Shown here: positions 34,604 to 42,564 of the stretch, piece after piece | Numbering within the stretch: position 1 is the stretch's first letter | Layout of the letters: each line of letters begins with the position of its first letter | Origin: Aquimarina longa SW024 | GTDB lineage: Bacteria > Bacteroidota > Bacteroidia > Flavobacteriales > Flavobacteriaceae | Direction: 5' to 3' | Length of the DNA: 64,000 nt | Assembly (NCBI RefSeq): GCF_001401755.1 | Contig: NZ_AVQK01000014.1 | Location: forward strand, 186,001-250,000 | Made by a program: the position numbers and the translations under genes | The notes under the pieces: model-generated | Told to the model about the DNA's origin: nothing | What the model saw: only the letters and a program-made list of their open reading frames with translations | The model's database searches: none

Positions 34604-35344
34604 TTACTTAAGAGAATCAGCTTTTTGTATTCTAATAGCTTCTTTAGTTCTACGATCATCAATATATTTAATTAACTGCTTACCGTATAATGATTTTTTT
34701 ACTTTAGGGCTTAATGAACTAGCTATAGTATCCAAAAACTTGATATTAGCATCATAAACTTCATTAAGTGTTACGTAAGGAGCTACTTCTAATTTTTTAT
34801 TAAGTACTGCAAAGTTGATCGTATACAGGTATTTTTGTTTTACTAATTTTTTATATTCTTTATCGATCTGCATCAATTTTTCATCATCTTTCTGTTTAGT
34901 AGCCTCAAAATCTTCTTTAATGAGTCTAAGATTTCTTTCATTAAATCTCTTAAGGATTTTTTTATATTCCAGAAATTTCATTTGATTTTTACCACCATTT
35001 ATTTTTACGTCTTTTTCAAAATCTAGTAAAGAAGTTGTAATTGTAATCTCGCCAGGTTCAGCAAAGAAATCAATACGGTCATTATATTGAGCCCCATCAT
35101 CTTTATCAAGATATAAATAGTGGATTTCTGGCTCTTTGATTTCTGATGTAAATATAAATTCAGAATTACCGTCGATATGGACAGAATCAATGTTTACTAG
35201 TATTGTATCCTGTATTCTCTGTAAGTATACAGTTCCTTTTTTTAACCCTTTAATGTTACCAATAATGGTTACATTTCCTTTTTTGGGAGTATTGCAATTC
35301 GTTAAAAGAACAGTTAAGAGTAATAGAATAGAAAAATACCTCAT
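34604..35344 (-). CDS. DUF4369 lipoprotein
   Basis: 246 aa. The signal peptide ends in a lipobox (LLTNC, Cys17), so it is a lipoprotein. Residues about 22-125 are DUF4369 (VTIIGNIKGLKKGTVYLQRI, with SVHIDGNSEFIFTSEI and FFAEPGEITITT). This beta domain often stands in front of thioredoxin domains in Bacteroidetes, but here no thioredoxin (no CxxC) follows. The rest is a helical, Lys-rich segment (EYKKILKRFNERNLRLIKED). Its role is unknown. The gene is monocistronic with a shared terminator. Confidence 0.85.
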   Translation of the reverse strand: MRYFSILLLLTVLLTNCNTPKKGNVTIIGNIKGLKKGTVYLQRIQDTILVNIDSVHIDGNSEFIFTSEIKEPEIHYLYLDKDDGAQYNDRIDFFAEPGEITITTSLLDFEKDVKINGGKNQMKFLEYKKILKRFNERNLRLIKEDFEATKQKDDEKLMQIDKEYKKLVKQKYLYTINFAVLNKKLEVAPYVTLNEVYDANIKFLDTIASSLSPKVKKSLYGKQLIKYIDDRRTKEAIRIQKADSLK

Positions 35345-35431
35345 GTATAGTTTTTAATTTTTTTGGTTGGAACCACAAAGATGCAAGTTTTATTTTAAAA
35401 TGAAGCTGAGATTTTTAAAATCTAAATAATA

Positions 35432-37327
35432 CTAATCATTAATCCACTTTTTTAATAGTGCAATTTGATGTTCGGAAGCTTTTGGGTTCTGTTGTAAAAT
35501 TATTTTTTCTACAGTGGGCTTAATCATATTAGACTGTAATGTTAGGATAGTATTATTACGTTTAATTTTAAATGTAATCTTATCACCTAATTTCCATTTA
35601 TTAGAATCTCCAAACAGATCATAAATGTTTTTTAACGTATATTTTTTTTGATTAATACTAATAAGAATATCTCCTTCTAGAATTCCAAAGCTATTCAGAA
35701 AACTATTAAAAGGAATATCTGAGGTGAATATAACTTCCTTAGAAGTTTCTGAACCTGCTACAAATGGTTGTTGCTCGAAAATAAAACAAGAAGAAGGTAC
35801 TTTTTTTACACCATATGATAAGCCTACTTTCTTTAGGTAATATTCATAATCAATAGGAGTATTGTTTGCAACATGTTTTTGTAAAAAATCACTAATTTCT
35901 GGAAATGAAGCTTCTTTTATGGCTTTAAATAACTCTTGATCATCAAAAGGGGTGTCACTTCCATATTGGATAGATAGGTTTTTTATAAGACTTAATATCC
36001 CATGTGCTCCATTACTTTTTTCTCGCATAATAATATCTATACACATAGAAATTAAAGCTCCTTTTTCATAGACATTTCTATAGTTTTTTAGATAAGGTTC
36101 TGTTAATATGTTTTTGCTCATGGTGGTAAAAACTATACTATCATCAAAAGAGGAAGAAGCTTCTATCTTATCGATAATTCGTTCAAAAAACTCCTCTCGG
36201 GTAATTAATCCTTGCGTGATTTGGAATAATATCGAAAAATACTCTGTGGTTCCTTCATATAACCATAAATGCTTTGACATTTTTGGAGTATTGTAATCAA
36301 AATTATGAATCTCTTTAGAATGTATAGTTAGAGGGGTTACAATATGAAAAAACTCGTGAGAAACGACATCAATAAGTGCTTCATTTAATTTTTTGTTAGA
36401 TAGTGATTCTGGTAAAACTACTACGGTAGAAGTATTATGCTCTAATGCACCAAAGCCTTTTGCATCATCTGATTTAGAGGAAGAAAGATATAATAGAATG
36501 CTATATTTTTTAGTAGAGTTAATATCACCTAAAAAGTTTTTTTGTGCTCTAATCATGCGTTCTATCTGAGGCATTAAACGAGCTGCCCTAGGAGTTGTAT
36601 TGTTGGAATATACACTGAATAGAATTTCTATATCATTAACCGTAAAAGTAACACTGTCGGGTTTAGAATACATGATAGGGCTATCTACTAGATCAGCATA
36701 TCTTTTAAAAGAAAAATAATCAATATCATTTTTTGAAGTAGTAGAGTTTTTTGGTAAAGCTTCTACCAATGAGGTTGATGCTTTTAGAAATGAAGGATGT
36801 TTGATAAATAAATTGTATTTGTTTTCTTTCATAGAATTAAAATAACCTACAAATGCATATAAGTTTAAAACAAAATTTTTATCCTTTAAAATATTAGATC
36901 CTGTAGGAGAAAAAACAGTGTGCTTATCTTCAGAATCAAATGTGTCGTTTACCCAGTAGGTGATTTTATGTAGTTGATTTGCAGTAGCTATTTCCCAACG
37001 ATTATCTCCATATTTTTGAACAGAAAGAGGGTTTCCCTGAAGATCAAAAGCTTTAAAATCATCAATATATTGACCATAATTATTGTTTTGGTAGGTTCCA
37101 GGAACAATTTTTGGTAAATAGTAACTTATAGTATCTGAATTTAAATTACTGACTTGTAATTCTACTTTCACTTTATCATTTATAACATTAACAAGATCAA
37201 TAGAAGCACGTATGGGAGAGGATGTATATGTGATCGTTGTAGGTGGAATACTCTTACAACTGTTAATCGAACTAAATATGCTGCACGCAAGTATTAGTTT
37301 TACTATAATTAGAATTTTCTTTTGCAC
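35432..37327 (-). CDS. M61 family metallopeptidase with PDZ domain
   Basis: 631 aa from a GTG start at 37327. The signal peptide is followed by a Cys (INSCKS), so it is probably a lipoprotein. Residues about 40-200 form the N-terminal beta domain of M61 (LPKIVPGTYQNNNYGQYIDD). DVVSHEFFHIVTPLTIHSKE supplies the HExxH zinc site, and WLYEGTTEYF the third ligand (Glu). Near residues 520-600 a PDZ-like domain follows (NSFGILEGDILISINQKK). M61 enzymes are glycyl aminopeptidases. The start overlaps the HAD phosphatase stop by one base (TAGTG), which explains the GTG start. Confidence 0.92.
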   Translation of the reverse strand: MQKKILIIVKLILACSIFSSINSCKSIPPTTITYTSSPIRASIDLVNVINDKVKVELQVSNLNSDTISYYLPKIVPGTYQNNNYGQYIDDFKAFDLQGNPLSVQKYGDNRWEIATANQLHKITYWVNDTFDSEDKHTVFSPTGSNILKDKNFVLNLYAFVGYFNSMKENKYNLFIKHPSFLKASTSLVEALPKNSTTSKNDIDYFSFKRYADLVDSPIMYSKPDSVTFTVNDIEILFSVYSNNTTPRAARLMPQIERMIRAQKNFLGDINSTKKYSILLYLSSSKSDDAKGFGALEHNTSTVVVLPESLSNKKLNEALIDVVSHEFFHIVTPLTIHSKEIHNFDYNTPKMSKHLWLYEGTTEYFSILFQITQGLITREEFFERIIDKIEASSSFDDSIVFTTMSKNILTEPYLKNYRNVYEKGALISMCIDIIMREKSNGAHGILSLIKNLSIQYGSDTPFDDQELFKAIKEASFPEISDFLQKHVANNTPIDYEYYLKKVGLSYGVKKVPSSCFIFEQQPFVAGSETSKEVIFTSDIPFNSFLNSFGILEGDILISINQKKYTLKNIYDLFGDSNKWKLGDKITFKIKRNNTILTLQSNMIKPTVEKIILQQNPKASEHQIALLKKWIND

Positions 37328-38136
37328 TAGTATATAATGTTTTTTTGAATATAAGTAGCGACTCCATCTTCTTTACCAGAAAGTGTTATAACATCCGCTA
37401 TTTCTAATGTTTCAGGTTTTGCATTTGCTACAGCTACACCTGTTCCAACTGCTTGGAGCATATCAATATCGTTATAATTGTCTCCAAATGCAACCACATC
37501 AGTAATAGGAATGTTATAATATGTATTAAGTAGGGTTTCTATTGCAGTTAATTTAGAAATACTTTTATGAGCAACTTCAATGTAAGTTGGTTTAGAGCGA
37601 TACAGATGTAATATGTCTCCAAAATTATTTTTTAAAAAAGCGTATGCATTATCTATGTATGTTTCTTCTCCCATGCACATTATTTTATGAGCTCCTTTAT
37701 CATCAGCTCTCCATTCTTGTAATATATGTTTCGCTGATTTTACAACGGGGGTTACTTTAGTATTATTTGCCTCTCGGTTTGCCCAAAAATCCATTTCAGG
37801 AACAAACCAATCATCATTATGATATAGACTGATATGAATTTGTTGATTTTTATTAAAATCAACAAGTTGCTCTATAACATCAGGAGCTATAAAAGTAGAA
37901 TGAACTGGTTTTTGATCTACCAAGATTAATCCTCCGTTATAACATATTATAGGTTGATTTTCTATAGTTAACTCTTTTTGTAAATGTATCATTGCACTAG
38001 GCATTCTCGAAGAGATTAAAATCACAGGAACAAAGTTTTTAATTCGTTTAATTTCTGAAATAGTAAGTTCAGAAAGTTCTCTTTCGGCATTTAAAAGTGT
38101 TCCGTCAATATCAGAGAATACAATACGATGTGGCAT
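37327..38136 (-). CDS. Cof-type HAD-superfamily phosphatase
   Basis: 269 aa. The N-terminus has FSDIDGTLLNAERELS (HAD motif I, DxD), ISSRMP is motif II, a Lys lies in KSISKLTAIETLL (motif III), and AFGDNYNDIDML is motif IV. The type IIB cap lies between. Members dephosphorylate sugar phosphates or flavin/pyridoxal phosphates, and the substrate cannot be read from sequence. Translation of the M61 peptidase is coupled to its end. Confidence 0.9.
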   Translation of the reverse strand: MPHRIVFSDIDGTLLNAERELSELTISEIKRIKNFVPVILISSRMPSAMIHLQKELTIENQPIICYNGGLILVDQKPVHSTFIAPDVIEQLVDFNKNQQIHISLYHNDDWFVPEMDFWANREANNTKVTPVVKSAKHILQEWRADDKGAHKIMCMGEETYIDNAYAFLKNNFGDILHLYRSKPTYIEVAHKSISKLTAIETLLNTYYNIPITDVVAFGDNYNDIDMLQAVGTGVAVANAKPETLEIADVITLSGKEDGVATYIQKNIIY

Positions 38137-38172
38137 TAGTTGATTTTTTTTGTTATACGATTTCTCTATGCA

Positions 38173-39099
38173 TTATTGATTTACAAAGTTAGCGATACCT
38201 GCTAAAACTTCGGGTGCTATTTTTCTAAAGGGTTCATTATATGATTTATGATTTTCTAATCGGCCTCCTTTAATTTCTTTTAAGATGTGATTCATATTTT
38301 GAACAAATAGATATTCGGCTTGTGGAATTACTTCTTTAAATTTATCTGCTTGTGCTAAATCTACTTGAATGTCTTTATCACCATAGAGGATCATAACAGG
38401 AATTTCTAATTTTAGAATCTCTTCGGATGGATTGTATTTGATCCAAGATCTCATAAATGGTTGCAAATCGTATCTAAAAATAGACTCTAATGCGGAGTCA
38501 TATCCTGTAGCTCTACCATTTTCTTTTAATTGTTTAAATGCTACGGTAGCACTTTTGTCTAGACCAGGCGCTTGTTTTGCAATTTGTTCTATAATTACTT
38601 GATCTATTGATAATGCATTTCCGGCTATAGAAATAAAACTATTTGCTCTTCCTCTTGCTGCGATCATACCAATTAGAGAACCTTGACCATGACCAGCAAT
38701 GATAATTTTATGATACTTTCCCTTTGTTTTAAAGTAGTCTATTGCTGATACCGCATCTTTAATAAAATCATCTAAAGAAATTTCGTGTTCTTTAATTCCT
38801 AGACCATCCATTTTAAAAAGTCTTTTGTCATAGCGATATGTGGCAATACCTAATCTGGCAAGTTCATAAGATAATTGCTTAAAAGTATCATTTTTAGACA
38901 TTCGATCATTACCATCTCTATTGATAGCTCCAGAATCCATTATAAAAATAACTAGAGGAACATGGTCATCAGAATAAGGGGTTACCAAAGTACCCTCTAT
39001 ATACTTATTAATTTTAACCACTGCAGAATTATATTCTTTTTCTTGGGCAATACCCAAAGTAGTAATTAAAATCATAAATAAATAAAATGTACTCTTCAT
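38173..39099 (-). CDS. Secreted alpha/beta hydrolase-fold protein, nucleophile Ser replaced
   Basis: 308 aa with a signal peptide (TFYLFMILITTLGIAQEKE). The fold is clear: VPLVIFIMDSGAINRDGNDR (oxyanion region), YDKRLFKMDGLGIKE, then the elbow IIAGHGQGSLIGMIAARG, IPVMILYGDKDIQVD with the acid, and QNMNHILKEIKGG with the His. At the elbow the expected G-x-S-x-G reads G-H-G-Q-G: codon GGT at 38686-38688 replaces a Ser codon. The Asp and His are kept. The protein may be a non-catalytic member, or this may be a point mutation or sequencing error. It is monocistronic, 36 bp before the HAD gene in the same direction. Confidence 0.85.
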   Translation of the reverse strand: MKSTFYLFMILITTLGIAQEKEYNSAVVKINKYIEGTLVTPYSDDHVPLVIFIMDSGAINRDGNDRMSKNDTFKQLSYELARLGIATYRYDKRLFKMDGLGIKEHEISLDDFIKDAVSAIDYFKTKGKYHKIIIAGHGQGSLIGMIAARGRANSFISIAGNALSIDQVIIEQIAKQAPGLDKSATVAFKQLKENGRATGYDSALESIFRYDLQPFMRSWIKYNPSEEILKLEIPVMILYGDKDIQVDLAQADKFKEVIPQAEYLFVQNMNHILKEIKGGRLENHKSYNEPFRKIAPEVLAGIANFVNQ

Positions 39100-39325
39100 A
39101 ATGATGTGAATTTATTGATATAATAAGTAACCATTTGTCTATTCTGAATTAAAATGGATAAATGAATAGTGGTAACGAGCCAATTTTTATAGTATCATAA
39201 AACAAAAAAATATAAGCAGATAAAACGGTAAATCTCGCAACATATTTTGATTTAAATCCAATAAACATGTATTCAGCTAATAGTTTTATTAATTATTTTT
39301 AACGAATCACTAACATACCCTTTTT

Positions 39326-39333
39326 TATCTTTG
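39326..39333 (+). promoter_or_regulatory. Candidate -7 element for S1/P1 nuclease
   Basis: TATCTTTG, identical to the -7 element of the tRNA-Thr promoter, lies 17 bp before the ATG at 39351. The -33 region is only T-rich (TTTTT), not TTTG. Confidence 0.45.
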
Positions 39334-39350
39334 TCTCAAAATATAAATAA

Positions 39351-40133
39351 ATGAAACTTCAATATAAATGGTTACTTGTATTATTGGTTATATCGCTATC
39401 AGGATTTTCTTCGGATTATGATTGGGGGATGACGGGGCATAGAGTAACAGGGCAGATTGCAGAAAACTATTTGACTAAGAAAGCAAAGCGAAAGATTGCA
39501 AAACTTCTTGATGGTCAAAGTCTAGCTCTAGTTTCGACTTTTGCTGATGAAATAAAGAGTGATGAATACTATAAAAGTTACGGTCCTTGGCATTATGTTA
39601 ATTTTTCATTTGATAAAAAATATGGAGAAGAAAAGCCTAGTGAATATGGGGATTTAGTACAGGGGGTGCAAAAATGTATAGCGACATTACAGGATGAGAA
39701 TTCCACAAAAACTACTATTGCTTTTTCGATTAAAATGTTGGTACACTTTATAGGGGATCTTCACCAGCCACTTCATGTAGGTAGAGGAGAGGATAAAGGA
39801 GGGAATGATATTCAAGTACGTTGGTTTAGAGAAGGATCTAATTTACATAGAGTTTGGGATAGTGAAATGTTAGATTACTATGGGATGAGTTATACTGAAT
39901 TGTCTGTAAATATGAATACCTTGTCTAAGGAACAGATTAAGGATATACAGAATGGTACAACACTGGATTGGGTTTATGAATCTCAAAAACTAGCAAAGCA
40001 GGTTTATGTTTCGGCAAATGTAGGAGAAAAATTAAGTTATAAATATATGTATGATTATTTTCCAATAGTACGTTCTCAATTGCAAAAAGGAGGAATACGG
40101 CTAGCAAAAATACTGAATGATATTTTTGGATAA
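39351..40133 (+). CDS. S1/P1-type zinc nuclease
   Basis: 260 aa with a signal peptide ending near residue 21. The mature start DYDWGMTGHRVTGQIAE provides the Trp and His that bind the zinc cluster in S1/P1 nucleases. Further ligands lie in FADEIKSD, GPWHYVNFSF, VHFIGDLHQPLHVG and GNDIQVRWF...NLHRVWDSEML. It should cleave single-stranded DNA/RNA in the periplasm or outside, for phosphate or nucleoside scavenging. The gene converges on the AraC gene with only two bases between the stops. Confidence 0.95.
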   Translation: MKLQYKWLLVLLVISLSGFSSDYDWGMTGHRVTGQIAENYLTKKAKRKIAKLLDGQSLALVSTFADEIKSDEYYKSYGPWHYVNFSFDKKYGEEKPSEYGDLVQGVQKCIATLQDENSTKTTIAFSIKMLVHFIGDLHQPLHVGRGEDKGGNDIQVRWFREGSNLHRVWDSEMLDYYGMSYTELSVNMNTLSKEQIKDIQNGTTLDWVYESQKLAKQVYVSANVGEKLSYKYMYDYFPIVRSQLQKGGIRLAKILNDIFG

Positions 40134-40135
40134 CT

Positions 40136-40996
40136 CTAATTACTAGGAGTAAGTTCTTTACGATATTGCTTAGGAGACATAGAGAAGTGTTTCTTAAATG
40201 CTTTGGTAAGATGACTTTCATCTGTGTATCCTAACTGATGTGCAATCTCTGCAATGGTAAACTCAGTATGTAGTAATCGATATTCAACTAATTTTATCTT
40301 ATACTTTGTAACATACTGATGTATGGATTCTCCTGTTTTTCTCTTAAAGTATGTACTAATAGAACTCTGAGACATATTAAACTTATTGGCCAGATAAATA
40401 ATTTTAGTAAGGTCATTATCATAAACATGCTGCCTGATATGACTTAAGATCGAATCAATTTTTGTGTGATTAACAGGGATGTTTTTTGGAATAGAGTTAT
40501 GTTTTTGGGCAATGTTACGAACAATAATACTTAAAATAGTACTTATAGCATTAGAAATGATCTCTTGATAGTATACTTTTTCATTTTTAAACTCTTCTAA
40601 GACAACATTATGAATATCCCAAACAATACTTCGATCTTCTTCATGAGATATAACATCACCAGGGATGATATTAGGCTGATGTAATAATTGTTCTATACGT
40701 TGTAACCAATATTTTCTATCAGGCAAATTAACTTTACCCGAAAATAAAAGTTCTGTAAATTTAAAATAAGTGAAGTTCGTACGACTTTCAATTTCAAAAT
40801 GATGAACATCCTCAGGAGCTAACAAAAAAATATTATTTTCTTTATAAGGAAATCTAACATCATTAATGGTGTGATATCCATGTCCTTTTTTAATAAAAAT
40901 GATTTCAAAATAATTATGATTGTGAGGCTCCGCTTCCCATTCATCAATACAATATTGATGTACTACAAAGGTTTCATGTAAGGTATAACGAGTCAT
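40136..40996 (-). CDS. AraC-family transcriptional regulator
   Basis: 286 aa. The N-terminal ~150 residues look like a cupin-type ligand-binding domain (EPHNHNYFEIIFIKKGHGYH, LLAPEDVHHFEI). The C-terminal ~95 residues carry two helix-turn-helix motifs: NKFNMSQSSISTYFKRKTG and IAEIAHQLGYTDESHLTKAFKKHF. It probably controls a small regulon in response to a small molecule. The divergent 41205 membrane-protein gene, 208 bp away, is a natural candidate target. A reverse-strand TATTTTTG at 41024-41031 may be its own -7 element. Confidence 0.92.
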   Translation of the reverse strand: MTRYTLHETFVVHQYCIDEWEAEPHNHNYFEIIFIKKGHGYHTINDVRFPYKENNIFLLAPEDVHHFEIESRTNFTYFKFTELLFSGKVNLPDRKYWLQRIEQLLHQPNIIPGDVISHEEDRSIVWDIHNVVLEEFKNEKVYYQEIISNAISTILSIIVRNIAQKHNSIPKNIPVNHTKIDSILSHIRQHVYDNDLTKIIYLANKFNMSQSSISTYFKRKTGESIHQYVTKYKIKLVEYRLLHTEFTIAEIAHQLGYTDESHLTKAFKKHFSMSPKQYRKELTPSN

Positions 40997-41169
40997 AAAT
41001 AATACTTTAACATCTTAAAGTTACAAAAATAAAATTAATAAAAGAGTAAATATTTTATACTAGTATTTTTGGTTTATATAATGTAATTACATTGATTTTT
41101 AGTATGTTATGTTGGATTTTGTACAAGTAGTAAGTAAAATTATACAAGAATTAATATCGAGGTGAACTT

Positions 41170-41177
41170 TAGATTTG
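41170..41177 (+). promoter_or_regulatory. Candidate -7 element for the 131-aa membrane protein
   Basis: TAGATTTG matches TAnnTTTG and lies 27 bp before the ATG at 41205. No TTTG at the usual -33 spacing was seen. Confidence 0.38.
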
Positions 41178-41204
41178 TAACATAAAATTTCACACAAATC
41201 CATC

Positions 41205-41600
41205 ATGAGAATTAGAACTGTTTTATACCGAGTTACTAGAGTTTTATTAGGTGTCTTCTTATCATTATTAGGCGTTTATAGTGTGTATAAATACTTAATA
41301 CTTATAGAACGAATGAATATTTATTTTGGTGATAACGACTCGTTTGGTATAGATTTTGTTAAGGTGTTTGTGTCATTAATTCCTTTTGGAAAGTTTACAG
41401 GAGGATTGTTTTTAACTTTTGGGATTTTTACCAGAAAAGTTTTAATAATTGTTATAGGTGGTTTTTTTGTGTCTATAGTTTTTTTGTGGTATGAAAATTA
41501 TCTTATCTATGCTCTTATTTCTTTGATTTTATGTGGTATAGCCATATTATTATTGAAGAGTAATAATTATGATAAAGACTCATGTAATATTATGCAGTAA
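41205..41600 (+). CDS. Small integral membrane protein, DoxX-like
   Basis: 131 aa with four hydrophobic segments (about 10-30, 55-72, 77-93, 98-115). A basic start (MRIRTVLYRVTRVLLG) and the GGLFLTFGIFTRK turn are in the style of DoxX-like proteins, but the match is loose. A short soluble tail follows (NNYDKDSCNIMQ). Divergent from the AraC regulator, it may be its target. No function is assigned. Confidence 0.6.
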   Translation: MRIRTVLYRVTRVLLGVFLSLLGVYSVYKYLILIERMNIYFGDNDSFGIDFVKVFVSLIPFGKFTGGLFLTFGIFTRKVLIIVIGGFFVSIVFLWYENYLIYALISLILCGIAILLLKSNNYDKDSCNIMQ

Positions 41601-41664
41601 AATATATAACTTCTTTGCAGAGAGGTAACTCATAATACATAATATTGTTTTTTTGATTGAATAT

Positions 41665-41698
41665 AGAATGCCTTTATAAGTTTTTATAAGGGCATTCT
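41665..41698. terminator. Terminator-like inverted repeat between convergent genes
   Basis: AGAATGCCTTTATAA (41665-41679) pairs with TTATAAGGGCATTCT (41684-41698), with one G-T wobble and a 4-base loop. It lacks a clean T-run on either strand but sits between the convergent stops at 41600 and 41712. Confidence 0.6.
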
Positions 41699-41711
41699 TA
41701 TGAAAAATATA

Positions 41712-42167
41712 TTATGATTGAGTTCTGATAGTTTCTTTTTTATCAGATGTACTAAACGAAAAACGTTTATTCGATGTTGTTGGTTTCATAAAACTTATTT
41801 TTCTAAAACGTAGTGCTGTCCAGTTTTTATCAATAGAAACTTGTCTCACCGGTTTTAGATTATAATCGCCTAAAACACCCCAACCATAATTTCTATTAAT
41901 TTCTGAAATGTCTTTATTAGGGTATGCAAACCATAGTATTGCATCTCCTATAAGTTTAGGGTATACTGTTTCTATTCGATTTTCTATTTGTTTTTTTTCA
42001 GTAACAAAAATTAATGCAAAATCAACTTCTGATAGTTGAATCAAAGATTCTTTAATAATTACATCGTCTAAGCAGTCTAGTTCTTTACAAAATCCTTCAG
42101 GTTCATTAAGGATTAATATTTCATCTAATGTAGGAGGGAGTTGTAATTTTTTGAATAGCGGAGTCAT
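41712..42167 (-). CDS. Conserved hypothetical protein, DUF3052-like
   Basis: 151 aa, no signal peptide. The pattern 'small alpha/beta start (LFKKLQLPPTLDEILILNEP), VDFALIFVTEKKQIE, GDAILWFAYPNKD, NRNYGWGVLGDYNLKPVRQV, KNWTALRFRKI' resembles short Bacteroidetes proteins related to DUF3052. I know no established function for them. The tail (TSNKRFSFSTSDKKETIRTQS) is polar and probably disordered. The gene is alone on the minus strand. Confidence 0.65.
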   Translation of the reverse strand: MTPLFKKLQLPPTLDEILILNEPEGFCKELDCLDDVIIKESLIQLSEVDFALIFVTEKKQIENRIETVYPKLIGDAILWFAYPNKDISEINRNYGWGVLGDYNLKPVRQVSIDKNWTALRFRKISFMKPTTSNKRFSFSTSDKKETIRTQS

Positions 42168-42564
42168 GAGAATGAATTTTAAAAAAATTAGAGTCTCTTA
42201 AAGATACAAAAAAACTATCATTTTATGAACTCATTAATTGTTAAGATATAGAATAGGTTGTTTTAGATACATATATTGATTATTAGGTGTTTATAAGTAA
42301 TTAAGAAAAGAGTTTTACGATTGTCCATAACCCGAAACTCAAATATATTACATTATGAAAATAGTATTAAAGAATGCCATTATTGGTGCTTTAGTACTTA
42401 CTATAGTAACGTTCGTTTTTTATGAGAAAGGATAACTAAATAATTCACAAACTATCAGGTTGGAGATCGTGTACTATACCAAGGATAGTTATTCAAGAAA
42501 ATAGCACTTCTTTCTAAAAAGAATAATTTTAGAAGGGAGGGTGTAGATATATCATAGAGCATTG
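42168..42564. other. Spacer upstream of hypothetical gene and downstream of barrel protein
   Basis: 397 AT-rich bases holding one 26-codon frame with a membrane-helix-like product (42355-42435). I saw no terminator with a strong stem for the barrel gene that ends at 42565. Confidence 0.4.
42355..42435 (+). CDS. Possible 26-aa single-TM peptide
   Basis: ATG at 42355, TAA at 42433-42435. The product begins MKIVLKNAIIGALVLTIVTF and ends VFYEKG, with a basic N-terminus, one hydrophobic helix and a charged end. That is the profile of small regulatory membrane peptides. There is no homolog that I recognise and no clear promoter. Confidence 0.3.
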   Translation: MKIVLKNAIIGALVLTIVTFVFYEKG

